A stretch of DNA of 64,000 nucleotides from Prionace glauca (GCA_037974335.1 CM075760.1:32745609-32809608), one strand, 5' to 3'; positions 1 through 10,401 are shown, counted from the first letter of the stretch. Notes: a model not told the origin generated them from the letters alone. Numbers and translations are program-made.

Positions 1-136
1 TCTGGTGATGGCCAAAAGAGAAACCGATCAAAGCGAGAGGATCACTGCCTCAATCGGGGAAGGCTACAAATTCAGTGCCCTGACTGTGAGAGACGCCAGA
101 GTTACAGATACCGCCACCTATCTCTGTGCCGTGAGC
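1..136 (+). CDS. T-cell receptor V segment, family V5, 3' part only (copy a)
   Basis: The window opens inside a V exon. What is seen is the end of framework 2, CDR2 and framework 3, closing with the DTATYLCAVS signature whose Cys is the second canonical cysteine. The reading frame starts at base 2 and is open up to the recombination signal. The sequence is nearly identical to the complete segment at 12187-12519, apart from a Gly-to-Glu and a Ser-to-Tyr change in framework 3, so it is the upstream copy in the tandem duplication. Product: the variable domain of a T-cell receptor chain, alpha/delta-like by the CAV ending; gamma cannot be excluded. The 5' part lies outside the window. Confidence 0.85.
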
Positions 137-174
137 CACAGTGTAACAAACACGGGGGGTCCCATACAAAAACC
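137..174 (+). other. V recombination signal, 22-bp spacer variant
   Basis: Heptamer CACAGTG (137-143) is followed by a 22-bp spacer and nonamer ACAAAAACC (166-174). The other complete copies of this family have a 23-bp spacer; here one G is missing from a G-run. RAG recombinase would use it as a 23-type signal. Confidence 0.9.
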
Positions 175-639
175 TGCATCGACTGTGAGATCCACTCTGT
201 GTGTCTGCAATGTCGGCACAGGGAGTGATGGGATTATTTTAAAATAGTCAAAAAAGGAAATGACGCAACTGAAAATAAAATATAGAATCTAATTATTAAA
301 ATTCCGTCAGAAATGAAGTTAGTTGAAAGCAGAGGAAAGAGGGAGCATGTAAACTAGACTGAGTGAGTGGAAAGCAGAATATTGGAAATTTCAGTCATCG
401 TAGGAGGAGTGGACAGAAAATGAGGAAACTGTTGAAATAGAGATCGAGATTGGAAAGTACGGAGTGTAATAGACAGAGTAAAAACCAGTGTTATCATAAA
501 TAAAGATGGGATGGCCTCATGATATTATCGCGAAACTATTAATCCAGAAACTCAGTTCGTGTTGGGGAGAGCCGGAATTCAGAATTTACTGATGACCATG
601 AAACCATTGTCTTAAAACTCATCTGATTCACTCATGTCC

Positions 640-790
640 TTTCGGGAAGGAAATCTGCCGCCCTTACCTGGTCTGGTCTACATGTGATTCCAGAGCCACA
701 GCAATGTGGTTGACTCTCAACTGCCCTCGAAGGGCAAATAAGGATGGGCGATAAATGCTGGCCAGCCAGCGACGGCTAAGTCCCACTGGT
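640..790 (+). repeat. Interspersed repeat (SINE-like), copy in duplication 1
   Basis: The stretch from GGAAGGAAATCTGCCG to GGCTAAGTCCCACTGG resembles a short interspersed repeat I recognise as common in fish and shark genomes. The duplicated copy is at about 13024-13195. The family name is not certain. Confidence 0.6.
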
Positions 791-931
791 AACTAATGTT
801 TAGTATTTACGAGATATTTAAACGGTTGAATTTTCTGAAACATATCTCCTAAAACTCGGGCACTGGAAACTGCCCCATTGATAAATTTGTACTTTGCTCG
901 TTATCCCAACATTGAAAGTTTCAGAACTTCC

Positions 932-948
932 GTCAGGGGGCGCACTGG
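932..948 (+). promoter_or_regulatory. CTCF-like motif between V segments (copy a)
   Basis: GTCAGGGGGCGCACTGG contains the CAGGGGGCGC core typical of vertebrate CTCF sites. It recurs at 13329-13345 in the second duplication copy. CTCF/cohesin sites shape V access in mammalian antigen-receptor loci; function here is inferred from the motif only. Confidence 0.4.
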
Positions 949-2677
949 TTACTAACTCTTCGCTGCTCTGAATTGAAAATAAGAAGAAATAACAGCAGCA
1001 TTGTCAGCTGTCTTTGCTGCTGGCGCTGTGACCCATACTGACTGCCTTCTGTTATTGGGCATGTTATTCTCTCGTCCGGGGTTTGTTGGACCTGCAGCGC
1101 AGTGGGAGGGGCAATTTCTGCCCCAAAAGTGGGTGTTTCCGTCTGCAGAGTTACAGACATAGCATGCGTCATATGATACAGACTCTCTCTGAACCTGTTC
1201 ATTCTATTGCTTAATATTGGGTATCTCCTTCTCAGGAGAACTCCCACCCCATCCACCCACCACCGTCCAACCCACCCTATCGCTATAAAATAAATCAAAT
1301 AATGCAACAATTTATAGACTGAATATGATAAATGCGGGAAACCAAATGTCCCCATCTGGCGGGATTGTTCAGACAGGTGAATGAATGCAATTCTGTAACT
1401 AACAGACATACAACTCAGTTCATGAAAAGGCTGCCTCTGTTTAACCCATAGCAAAACAAAAACTAGAGGAAATGAGCCAGAAAATAAGAAGTAATTATTA
1501 TTTTACTGAATCAAAGGAGAGAAAGGACTCGGGTCAGAAGGAGAAGAAGCTGCCAATGACATTAAACATATCAATAATCAAATATTTACTCACAACACAG
1601 ATTTCAGAAAGCAAGGCTACAAGTCTAACGCTGAACACACCGTTCTCGCGAGCACAGTTCGCAACACTTGGATCAGTTTATTGATTCTTCGTTCGTTTCG
1701 TGTTAACCTCAGAGACAGTGTGTGAGAGAGATTGGGAAAGATAGAGTTGGGATGAGAATGCGCAGTGCTGAGCGGGAGACTCTTTCCTCTTTCAGTGTTA
1801 ACCTGACAGACGGTGTGTGAGACACTGGAAAACGTGGAGTTGGGATAAGGAAGCACAGTGTTGAGGGGAGTGCCACTTGATCAACTGGGGCATTTTCACC
1901 CCCACACCGGACAGAGCAGAATCTCTGTTCAGAAGTGGTTGGCAGACTTCTACCCGATCAATTCAAGTTTGGAAAAGGTTAAAAAGAAACAGAGTTAATC
2001 CGGCTGGTCTCGCAGGGGGTGAATGGATGGCAGCATTTCAGGCTAACTCTATGAAAGTGGAGGGAGCGATTAGAAAACTTGTGTTTTGAGCAGACGATGT
2101 TAGAAATTGCGATGATCCATGCCAATCTGTATTGGAGACATAATGTAGAAGTAATTTACAAAGATATTTAATATTTGGGCAGTAAACGGAATGAGAAATA
2201 TATATATAATCAATATTGAAAACAAGCTGTTGGTTAGGAATAAGTGGATACCCTTCAACAGAGACAGTACGCGAGCAATGGGCCGAATGGCGTCTGTTTG
2301 TTCTTTAAGACTCTATAATTCTCAGACGATGAACTGCTCTGTACATTTAGAAGGATAACAGAGCACAGCCGTTGTGAAACAATGTACTCTGCTGCTGCAC
2401 ACAGGGTGCAGAGAGGGCCGGGGGGTCATTGACGGTTCAAGTGGACAATGGTTTGAGAAACAACCAATCTCTCAGTGGCACCGTGAGCAACGTCAGAGAC
2501 CGACATCCCATAATAGTCCAATCGGTGACAATGTGGACCCTCAGTCTCACATTGAAGGGGGGAATGGAAAACTCTCGCCTCTCCTTTCCCTTCCCACATT
2601 TCAGAGTCCAGGCCCCGGCTGCAAGTCCCAGTCTGAAAATCAGACCCGGATTCATCTTCTTGTACACCTTTATTATC

Positions 2678-3215
2678 ATGAAGCAAACCCCTCCCGTCCC
2701 CACCCCCACCCCCCACCCCACCCCACCCCCGCCAAATACCTGTGTCCTCTTGGAGCTCTGACCCTGCTGCTATTGTGTGAGTTGATTTTTCGAATCAGAT
2801 CTGTTGTTTTTAACAATTTCTTCACACCATGTAGTTTGTGAGTGATCTTTCTTTGTTCATACCCGGTCAGTGTCATAGAACATAGAATATGACAGCGCAG
2901 TACAGGCCCTTCGGCCCTCGATGTTGTGCCGATCAGTGGAACCAATCTAATGGCCCTCTAACCTAAACTATTCCAATGTTAACCATATGCCTATCCACTG
3001 ACCACTTGAACGCCCTTAAAGTTGGCGAGTCCACAACTGCTGCAGGCAGGGCATTCCACACCCTTACTACCCTCTGAGTGAAGAACTACCCTCGGAGTAA
3101 AGAGCGTCAGAGCTCCCAACATGAGCAGGCTGGTTCGACCGGGTTGAACCTAGCAGTCGGCGCTCCGTTTTTACAAACGACACCATATCCTGGTACAGAC
3201 AGAACTCCCATTCGC
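2678..3215 (+). pseudogene. V-segment relic, family Vx (copy a), related to V3
   Basis: A leader-like exon (ATG at 2678, donor GTGAGT at 2777) ends in GGAGCTCTGACC...TTGT, the same ending as the leader of the inverted V3 segments. It is 99 bp against 61 bp in V3, because a C-rich expansion (about 2690-2735) changes the phase. The V exon start (about 2850-2873) is followed by a LINE tail (2874-3096). The exon then resumes with CAGAGCTCCCAACATGAG and a readable framework 2 (DTISWYRQN). After framework 2 it is cut by a SINE-like fragment, and no framework 3 or recombination signal remains. It is homologous to V3 in the opposite orientation and part of the inverted duplication. Confidence 0.8.
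2874..3096 (-). mobile_element. CR1-like LINE 3' end inserted in the Vx relic
   Basis: It begins with CATAGAACATAGAA and continues GTACAGGCCCTTCGGCCCTC, the reverse complement of a CR1-like LINE 3' end. The C-terminal reverse-transcriptase reading (..FFTQRVV.. type) is still visible at the CCCTCTGAGTGAAGAA end. It separates the first bases of the V exon from the rest. The same insertion is present at 15261-15483, so it predates the tandem duplication. Confidence 0.8.
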
Positions 3216-3303
3216 CTGATAAAGGGACAGCGCTCCAAAAGCTAGTGGTTTGTGCTACCAAATAAATCTATTGGACTTTAATTTGGTGTTATAAGACTTC
3301 AAA
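3216..3303 (+). mobile_element. SINE-like fragment truncating the Vx relic
   Basis: AAAGGGACAGCGCTCCAAAA then CCAAATAAATCTATTGGACT is a degenerate member of a repeat family also seen at 9840-9968, 38845-39065 and 52738-53090. A copy lies at about 15603-15690. Confidence 0.65.
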
Positions 3304-3907
3304 CACTGACAGGGACTACTTTGTTTTGTATCAGTATTGCTATATCAAACAATATCGATATAAAATGTTCTGGTTGCAAGTAACATGATGGACTTAAAAC
3401 ACATTTTATTATTTATCACAATGAAACTTGCAGATTAACCAGTTGCTGAATAGGGAGGCAAGATATATTTCCCTGTCTGAAAGAGGATTTCATAAACTAC
3501 AAAGTTACAAAGTGAGGGAACATGAAATGGAAATATCGCAGCCCATTCATTATTCCATCCCCTGCTGTGAAGTAAATGTTTCAGCTAAACATTCATCCTC
3601 TCCCGCATCATAGCTGCTATCCCAAACATGATTGAAAACAAACCATTATGTTGCTGTAAGGGTGAATGCTGTCATTCTCCATGAGGAAACAGAGCCATCA
3701 AGACTCAGGGGACCGGTCGTTGCCTGAAATGACGGCTGAAGAGGAATGTAATCCTTTGTACTGGGATGACCAAATTCATTTTTATGCTATTGTCCTTCCG
3801 CCAAGAGACCGAATTGGAAATGAATGAACTGTGAGTTTATTGCTTGAATTGGAGATCAAAAGAGCTTGAAACCAATTGGATGTTATCTGATGATGTTTGC
3901 AGTGGTG

Positions 3908-3916
3908 AACCAATCA
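3908..3916 (+). promoter_or_regulatory. CCAAT-type element upstream of V2a
   Basis: AACCAATCA lies about 94 bp upstream of the leader ATG of V2a and is conserved at 16295-16303 upstream of V2b. No clear TATA box is seen. Role inferred from position. Confidence 0.3.
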
Positions 3917-4009
3917 ACGTGGGCCCGGATATGACTCAACCTCTTCCCAGCTCTTGACTAAAACACTTCAACCCATTCTGGTCAAATCCGCTTCCAGCTC
4001 TCTGCAAAC

Positions 4010-4932
4010 ATGTCTCCTGTTACTTTGTATGTATTCATCATAGCGACTGTTCTTTTAACCGGTAGGTTCACAAGTTGCTCAATTCCGTGTTGTACATCAT
4101 TACCACATAATATATTCTGTCAGGCGGTTCGCTCAATGAAAGTGGGAGTGGGTGAGTGATCAGGGAATGGACTGATCACAACATCGAAAAATTATCAGGA
4201 TCTCGCTGGTCTCAACGCTGAGCATTGTTGGGATTAGGCACAATTCCCCCTTGGAATGAGAATGAGTTGGGCTCAGATTGAAGCTCCTCTCATACCAGTG
4301 GATGAGTTTGGCAAACGCCACATTTCAAACAGACAGACCGTGAGCTGTTTCCAGTTATAGGGACTGAAGGAGAGGAACTGATCTCTTTAGAAAGAACAGA
4401 ATGTTTATGGTGGAAGTTTTATTTAAACGCTACAAACACCTCCTCTTTCCAGCGGCTGAACTGTGAAATATATATGTTGTTGTGCTGTGTGATTTCTTTC
4501 TGAGATTATTGTTCAAGAATACGGCAGTTTCGGGGGGTGAGGGATGGGGTTGGGGGGTTCGGGGTGGGGTTGGGGGCAGGGTGAAATCGCATTGTTTAGT
4601 TTAATATTTCTTTGCGTTCTTACAGGACATTGTGGAGGAGATTCTGTTTCACAGACACCGGCTGCAGTCACCGTCACTGAAGGAGATGTTGTTCAGTTAC
4701 TCTGTAATTACACAGCTACAAGTACTGGCAATCTTTATTTATTCTGGTACCGACAGCATTCCAGCGGGTCCATGGAGTTTCTGCTGAAGAGATATAGATA
4801 CAGCGACAAAACAGAGACATCCCCAGGGGACCGTTTTACAGCGGAGCTCAATGAAACAACCCGCACCGTCCCGCTGCAAGTGTCTGAAACAGAGCTGACA
4901 GACTCCGGGGTGTATTACTGCGCACTGAGCCC
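4010..4932 (+). CDS. T-cell receptor V segment, family V2 (copy a)
   Basis: This is a two-exon V gene. Leader exon 4010-4061 encodes MSPVTLYVFIIATVLLT and ends in phase 1 at GT (4062). A 564-bp intron ends in TTCTTACAG and the V exon runs 4626-4932. The domain shows the first Cys in VVQLLCNYT, the conserved Trp in LFWYRQ, framework 3 GDRFTAEL, and the second Cys in DSGVYYCALS. The hydrophobic reading upstream of the V exon (from 4544) is intron read-through and not the true leader. Product: a variable domain, TRAV-like in appearance. It differs from its twin at 16397-17319 by six exon bases, four of which change residues. All hallmarks of a functional segment are present. Confidence 0.93.
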
Positions 4933-4971
4933 CACAGAGACTCAGAGCTGGGCTGAACCTGTACAAAAACT
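4933..4971 (+). other. V recombination signal of V2a (23-bp spacer)
   Basis: Heptamer CACAGAG (one change from CACAGTG), 23-bp spacer 4940-4962, nonamer ACAAAAACT 4963-4971. Confidence 0.93.
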
Positions 4972-6901
4972 CTCAGAGCCTCACGCAACGTAACGGAGCG
5001 TGAGGCAAACTTTGGATCAGAGTGAGTCTGAAATGAAACCTGAAATCGTAGCGATTTCTCATTTTTTACTGAGAATATTTTTATGAATAACAAATATATT
5101 GCAAAATTAAAACACCGGGACACTTAAAAGAATGAGCTTGAGAATATTTTTGTAAGTTTTAATGTCCCGAAGTGTTTTATGTAATAAACACAGCAGCTAT
5201 TTTTGGACTCACAATGATATTATTTCATTCAGTAATATTGTAGTGCTCTGCCTGTGTCAGTCATTGTGATTGGTGAACACATACCGAACAGGATGTTTCT
5301 CTTGCTGTTTTTGGAAACAGTGACCATGTGGCACCTCCACCTGAGAGGGAAGACGGTACCCCAGATTTAACAGGTCATCGAGAGGCTGAGAGCTCTGACG
5401 GTGCAGCATTTCTAAACACTGCGCTGTCTCCTCGGTAAGTTCCCGGAGTGTTGTTCCGGATAGACTGCCGGTTTCTCCTGGAGGGGAAAGAATCTCTGAA
5501 GTGACTGAAGAAAGAATCCGAGAAGTCCCAGTGCGTGGTGACCACTCATTAACCTATTCTGGAAAAAAAAACAAACTGAAATAACGAAAATGAAATTAAA
5601 GATAAACATTATCGGTTCCCCTTGGAAACAGAAAGACAATGAACGCAACCTGTACAAACAGGTATCCCTCGAAAAAGAGATCGTACTTTTAATGATGTAG
5701 CGCCTTTCACAGACTCCAGAGGTCAAATGGGACTTGCGAACCTAAGGAATTTCATTTTCATTATAGTTGTTGTGGTTACAAACTTCATCACCGCAGGAGG
5801 CAGTGGGAGTGTTTAATTCTCAATGAGAAATTCTCGTCACTCTGACCCTGGAGTAAAGGGAATGGGGAATTTAAATATGTGCCGGTTTCCTTGAACTTGT
5901 CACAAATTTGAACCAAATAATGGGCACCTTTCCCCCTCTCTTTCTCCCTTTCCTCCCAGCCTCGCTCTTTCTCTTTCTGCTACATTGAGGAGCCATTTGG
6001 ACGATCCATATTGTCCTGAACGACTTACTCAAATTACCCAATGGCATTAGAATACAATGCTGTATAGAGATCACTCTCTGAGCCTCCTGTCCCCACCTCA
6101 TCCTCTGCATCATGCCCTGACGTGGTGCTAAGTGACCACAGATTTCCATTAGATTGCTCCATGATTCTGCCAGACAAATTACTGCAGTGGTTTTCATTAC
6201 CTCCTGCAGTATGTGTGAGCAGGAAACTCTCCTGTTCTCCCCACCTGTCATTAGGCATATTAGAAGAATTGAGACCGTGATGTTCAACATTTGGTGACGA
6301 GGTGAAGAACACATCTCAGTAGCCAGAAGGCCGCACCCAAAGCTTCTTGTCCAGAAGACCTTCTGTGCTGGGTCTTCCGTAATTCACTTATAAGCTCTTG
6401 CTCTAAATTCACTGCGGTTTGTGGTGAGAAGACGCACAGATATTTCCTGTAACTCCAGCTGTCACCTGTTACAGGGGGAACTAACGATTCTACAAGGTTT
6501 AGCGAAAGGGAACGTCATCGGTGAAGCAATGATCCTCTATGTTGTTCTTGAATGTTGTTGTATGATATCGCTGGGTTTATATTGCGGCAGTTTATTATGG
6601 GTTTTATTACTTCGATGTTAGTACTTCTATATCTGATACCTTTGTTATTGTTTTTAGTTTTCTCCATTTGCTGCTTGATATTGATACAAGATCATTTGTC
6701 TGTTTTCTGATGAGTCAAGGAGTAATTTGTATATTTCTAATGTGGGTTTTTCTGCAAGTTCTATTGTTAGAAACAATAAAATATATTGTTTTAATTCCAT
6801 CATATAACTCACAAGAAGAACATTTTCTATCGATATGGCTTGAAACATGCTCTCTGCTAACGGCCATGGGATTTTTGGCTCCACAGTCCCCATGTCGAGT
6901 G
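4972..6901. other. Intergenic V2a to V4a; no gene seen
   Basis: No coding feature is recognised. The short reading frames at 5412-5726, 5871-6314 and 6421-6621 have no domain and are not kept open in the duplicate. Similarity to the duplicate drops abruptly near 5760. Confidence 0.6.
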
Positions 6902-7209
6902 AGTTATTTTTCAGGCTTTGCATCTCTCTGTTTCACTGTGTCTCACTGCACTGTATCCACCACAGCATCACACAGGTCGACCGTGTTAACAGTGAGACCG
7001 GTGGATTCTTTCTCACTGTCCACAGATACTTTAAATCTTCCCTCAGTTGTTTCATCTCTGAATATGGAAACGAGATACTCTGGAGTTTGATCGGTACCAA
7101 AATACAAACTCATTCCCAGTAACAGTAATATTGTGATGGAGAGAGATGGTCTGTCCTTGATTTACCCGATACATCGATATCTGAAGTGTCTTCGAGTGAC
7201 AAGACACAG
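6902..7209 (-). pseudogene. V-segment pseudogene, family V4 (copy a) with recombination signal
   Basis: On the minus strand a V exon starts after TTTTCACAG at 7209 and runs to 6941. Framework 1 reads QGQTISLHHNITV, so His replaces the first canonical Cys. Framework 2 FVFWYR is present but CDR2 is shortened relative to copy b. The framework 3 end, which should read VYYCAV, has lost a base, removing the second Cys and creating a stop just before the signal. Heptamer CACAGTG (6934-6940), 23-bp spacer (6911-6933) and nonamer AAAATAACT (6902-6910) are still recognisable. Both copies lack the first Cys, so inactivation predates the tandem duplication. The leader exon was not located. Confidence 0.85.
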
Positions 7210-7634
7210 CTGTGAAAACAAGAACAAAATTAATATAAAGATACATACAGGGATAATTAAATAAAGTTCTTACGCATACTGGCAAAAGGAAGTTAACGAT
7301 CAGTCTATCCACCTGTCTGTCTGCATCTGACTCTGAACATCTCTACCTCTTATCAATCTGTCTATTTACCTATCTTTTTCTAGAATATTTATTTAGATAA
7401 TTGACAGACAGATTTTTCTGCCAGCCTCTTTAATTTGCTTTTGGAACAACGAAACAGTTTTTTTTTAAAAAAACTTAATATGCTTCGATAATCTGCATCT
7501 TTAATGACAACTTTAGGATGTTAGAACGCTATCTAGATAGAGCATTAAATGTGGGAAAGTAACATTCAAGAACATCAACGGCATTTCTGATTTGCAGAAA
7601 ACTTAAAAGTGCAGCGGAGACACAGCAGTGAACA

Positions 7635-7673
7635 GGCTATTGTACAGGGGGATCCGCTCTTTGTCTCACTGTG
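7635..7673 (-). other. V recombination signal of V3a (23-bp spacer)
   Basis: Heptamer CACAGTG (7667-7673), spacer 7644-7666, nonamer ACAATAGCC (7635-7643), which is 7 of 9 to ACAAAAACC. Confidence 0.88.
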
Positions 7674-8101
7674 TCTGCTTCGCACAGAGATACATTCCGG
7701 AGAACAGAACCGTCGTCTCATCTATAGAAATGGTGTTGGAATTCTTTACTCGGTCAAAGGACAGTGTGTAACTTCCTTTGGTCGAATTCCCCTGGTAAAT
7801 GGAGGCGATAAATGTCGGAGTTCCTCTCAGTGTTTGTCTGTACCAGGCTACTGTATCGCCTGTAGCAACAGAGAGTCGACACTTGAGTTCAACCCGCTCC
7901 CCTTCCAGAGACACGACCTCCTCAGGATGGGAGCTCTGATCCTCACACTGAACGGCTGTGAACAGAAGAAAATCACTCATAAACTATACGTTACGAAGAG
8001 ATTGTTAAAATAATCCGTCTGAGTAAATCAATAAACTCACACAATATCAGCAGCATCAGAGCTCCAACTGGAAGTAGCTCTTTGCGGGGATTTCTCTTCA
8101 T
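7674..8101 (-). CDS. T-cell receptor V segment, family V3 (copy a)
   Basis: This is a two-exon V gene on the minus strand. Leader exon 8101-8041 begins MKRNPRKELLPVG and ends in phase 1 at GTGAGT. An 85-bp intron ends TTCTGTTCACAG, and the V exon is 7955-7674. The domain has the first Cys in VELKCRLSV, Trp in VAWYRQ, and a framework 3 closing MYLCAK. The ATG used by the longest open frame (7980) lies in the intron; the spliced leader fits better and keeps the conserved phase-1 junction. It faces opposite to V2 and V5, so joining to a downstream J in the plus direction would need inversion. The leader is homologous to that of the plus-strand Vx relic. It looks functional. Confidence 0.9.
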
Positions 8102-9839
8102 GATTGATGAAGATACACAAGAGCATCAATTAGGATCTACTCTCCAAACTGGGACTTGCAGCCGAGGCCCAGACTCTGAATGTTGGGGAGGGAGAGGAGG
8201 GGCGAGAGCTTCACATTCCCCCATTCAATGTGAGACCGAAGGGCCACACTATCACCGATTGGATAATTATGGGATATCGGTATCTGACGTTTCTCACGGT
8301 GCCACTCAGCAATTGGCTGTTTCTCAAACCAGAAATCACTTGAACCGTCACTGCTTCCGAGCATCTCCTTCCTCTCTGCAGCAACAAAGTAAATTGTTTT
8401 GCAAGAATTGTGCTGTGGCGTCTTTCTAATTGAAAAGAGCCGTTCATAATCTTGGAACCGTAAATTGTTGTAACACTAACAGAGACCATTCGGCCCATTG
8501 TTCACGTACTCTCTCGGTTGATGGGTTGTGAGTTGAAACGGGAATGTCACTGTCTCGTGACGAAAATAATGCAATATCACCATCTGCTGGCGGCGTTCAC
8601 TTACTGCAGGCGCCGGCCTTTGTGAGTCACAGAGAGGTTCAGTCACTCGATAGCTGGACCTGGGACCCGGTTGCTGAAGTGTGAATATTGAATATCGTTG
8701 TCAGGGATGAAAGTTTGCAGCAGGAGGTCGGGTGGCTATTTGCCCTTTTGTTATCATCCACTCTATGCGAACATTGTTCGCCATTGCCCATGGGAGTTAT
8801 TGCCTGGAGATTGCATTTAGGGATTAATGTACACAACTGATGTAGTTATCAGATGTTAATTCCATCCAAACGTATAGTAGATAAACGTTGCTGCACTTTG
8901 ATGCACTAAGGTCTTTGGAGCTTAAGTTGTGAATGATACCTGGACGATACAAACTTACAATGGGCAAACAAACTGACAGATTAATATTTTCCAATTTTTT
9001 TATTGAAGTTGGCGTCAGTTTGTGTTGTCCGTGCAAAATAAATGGTTTGGAAAAAGCATTTTGCCAGCGCGACTGAAAAAGTGACAGGTTTCTCACATCG
9101 ATGTATAATTATGTCATCAGGTAATTATTATTATGCCGAGTAACACACACTTCATTTTAGATAACTATAAAGAAGGGAGAAATGCTTTCCTTGTATCTTG
9201 ATAGCTCATTCTGTTTATCCAATGTGCACGCCATAAAGAATGAATAAAACGAATTCAAATCAACACGAAACTTTGCAGATTGCAACTGTTATTGTGCCGC
9301 ATGCAGAGGGAATTGATTTTGCCCTGATTCCCACTAAATTAAGCATTTTGTCTAACTGTTGTAATTTCAAACTTATCTATAAAATACAGAAATATGTTTG
9401 CTAATATTAACAGAGTAGTTCTTGTGAGGATTTTTTTTTCATAAGATTCCGAGACAAGTTAGATTTTCTAAACTCCGCATTTTCATGGTCCTTCGAAAAG
9501 AGAGTCAGAACGAACAGAGACAGAAACAAGAAAAGGGAGGCAGAAACACTGAAAATGTCAGAAAGAGAAAGAGAAGCAATCAGACTAGATAATTCTCTCT
9601 GAATCCCATTTATTGGTGCGTCACTTTGATCAACATTCACCGAACAGTTAGACGTATCCCTGAAAAACAACCTCAGTTTCTGAGTCAGTGAAGCCACATT
9701 CTGATCTGGGTTACACTTTATATCAGATTAGAAGAATCAACACATCGAGAATAACCTGTATTTTTCTGTCGAACTCTAAAGGAATTACGATATGTCCCCT
9801 TGTTCCTTACTGGTAATAATGGTCTTGTTGTCTGGCGAG
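8102..9839. other. Intergenic; no gene seen
   Basis: 8102-8527 is conserved 5' flank of V3. From 8528 on the sequence has no counterpart in copy 2. A degenerate CTCF-like motif (CGCCGCCAGCAGATGG on the minus strand) lies near 8579-8594. No coding feature is recognised. Confidence 0.55.
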
Positions 9840-9968
9840 ACACCTGATGAAGGGGAAAACACCGAAAGCTTTTGGCGTTTTCTACCAAATAAACTTGTTG
9901 GACTTTAACCTGGTGTTGTGAGACTTCTTACTGTGTTTACCCCAGTCCAACGCCGGTATTTCCACATC
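9840..9968 (+). mobile_element. SINE-like interspersed repeat fragment
   Basis: CACCTGATGAAGG, CCAAATAAACTTGTTGGACT and GTTTACCCCAGTCCAACGCC appear in that order. This is the best preserved copy in the window of a family also present at 38845 and 52738 in the opposite orientation. Confidence 0.75.
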
Positions 9969-10048
9969 GAGTCTCTGTTCAGTCAATGTCTTATCCAGGA
10001 ATTGTGTTTAATTTCTGACTTTTGGAATACTCTGTGTTTGTGTTATAG

Positions 10049-10378
10049 GAACCATGAACGATGATTCTTTGTTCCTGGTTCCTTCTGAATTAACAATTCA
10101 GGAAGGACAGAGCACAATACCGGAGTGTCGTCAGTCAATAACCAACCGTGAACCATCTCTGTTCTGATACGTCCAGTAAACCGGAAAAGGTCCGAAATAT
10201 TCAATGAGGATAAAGCGCGGGAGATTCGTCTCAAGAGCCAGGCTTCCTGCTGTTTGCACAAAGGAAACAAAACTGCTCTCTTAAATAAGCCAGGGCTCTT
10301 CACTCCGACAGCGCTGTGTATTTCTGTGCCATTGAGCCCAAACTACGGCAGAGATAGAGCGGTTCCCGGACAAAACCT
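10049..10378 (+). pseudogene. V-segment pseudogene, family V6 (copy a)
   Basis: After an acceptor-like TGTGTTATAG the frame reads ELTIQEGQS with a Cys in PECRQS, a framework 2 in which the Trp codon is TGA and a further TAA follows, and a shifted framework 3 that ends SDSAVYFCAIE at about 10336. The V end is followed by a degraded heptamer (AAACTAC, 10340-10346), a 23-bp spacer and nonamer ACAAAACCT (10370-10378). Two stops and at least one frameshift make this a dead segment. Remains of the inverted homologue are at 26386-26520. Confidence 0.75.
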
Positions 10379-10401
10379 CACACTGGGGTTCTAGAAAGGT
10401 A

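Larger units (their letters stand above)
175..2677. other. Intergenic between V5a and the Vx relic; no gene seen
   Basis: Apart from the short interspersed repeat and the CTCF-like motif, I see no coding feature. The 173-codon minus-strand reading frame at 933-1454 is duplicated at 13330-13851 but has no recognisable domain and probably exists by chance. Around 1690-1860 an approximately 90-bp stretch is imperfectly repeated twice (GTGTTAACCT... TGTGTGAGA). The segment 1870-2090 recurs inverted near 21230-21450. Confidence 0.6.
1..8527 (+). repeat. Tandem duplication, copy 1 (visible part)
   Basis: This stretch matches 12384-21058 in the same orientation, at an offset of about 12.39 kb. V5, Vx, V2, V4 and V3 recur in the same order and orientation. 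Identity looks about 97-98% as far as 5.76 kb and then drops to roughly 87-90%. Similarity stops abruptly after the shared GATGGGTT at 8520-8527 and 21051-21058. The upstream edge is outside the window. Confidence 0.93.

Noticed and set aside
933-1454. 173-codon minus-strand frame, also open in the duplicate at 13330-13851
   Set aside because: Conservation is explained by the recent duplication; there is no domain, signal peptide or splice context.
2374-2841. 155-codon plus-strand frame and its overlapping frames on both strands
   Set aside because: The region is the 5' flank and broken leader exon of the Vx relic, with no independent coding signal.
4544-4625. Hydrophobic N-terminus upstream of the V2a V exon as a leader
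   Set aside because: It is intron sequence with a polypyrimidine tract before a clear acceptor; the real leader exon is at 4010-4061.
6421-6621. Possible V fragment with a CACCTGT heptamer-like sequence
   Set aside because: No framework residues or nonamer at 12 or 23 bp; it is not better preserved in the duplicate.
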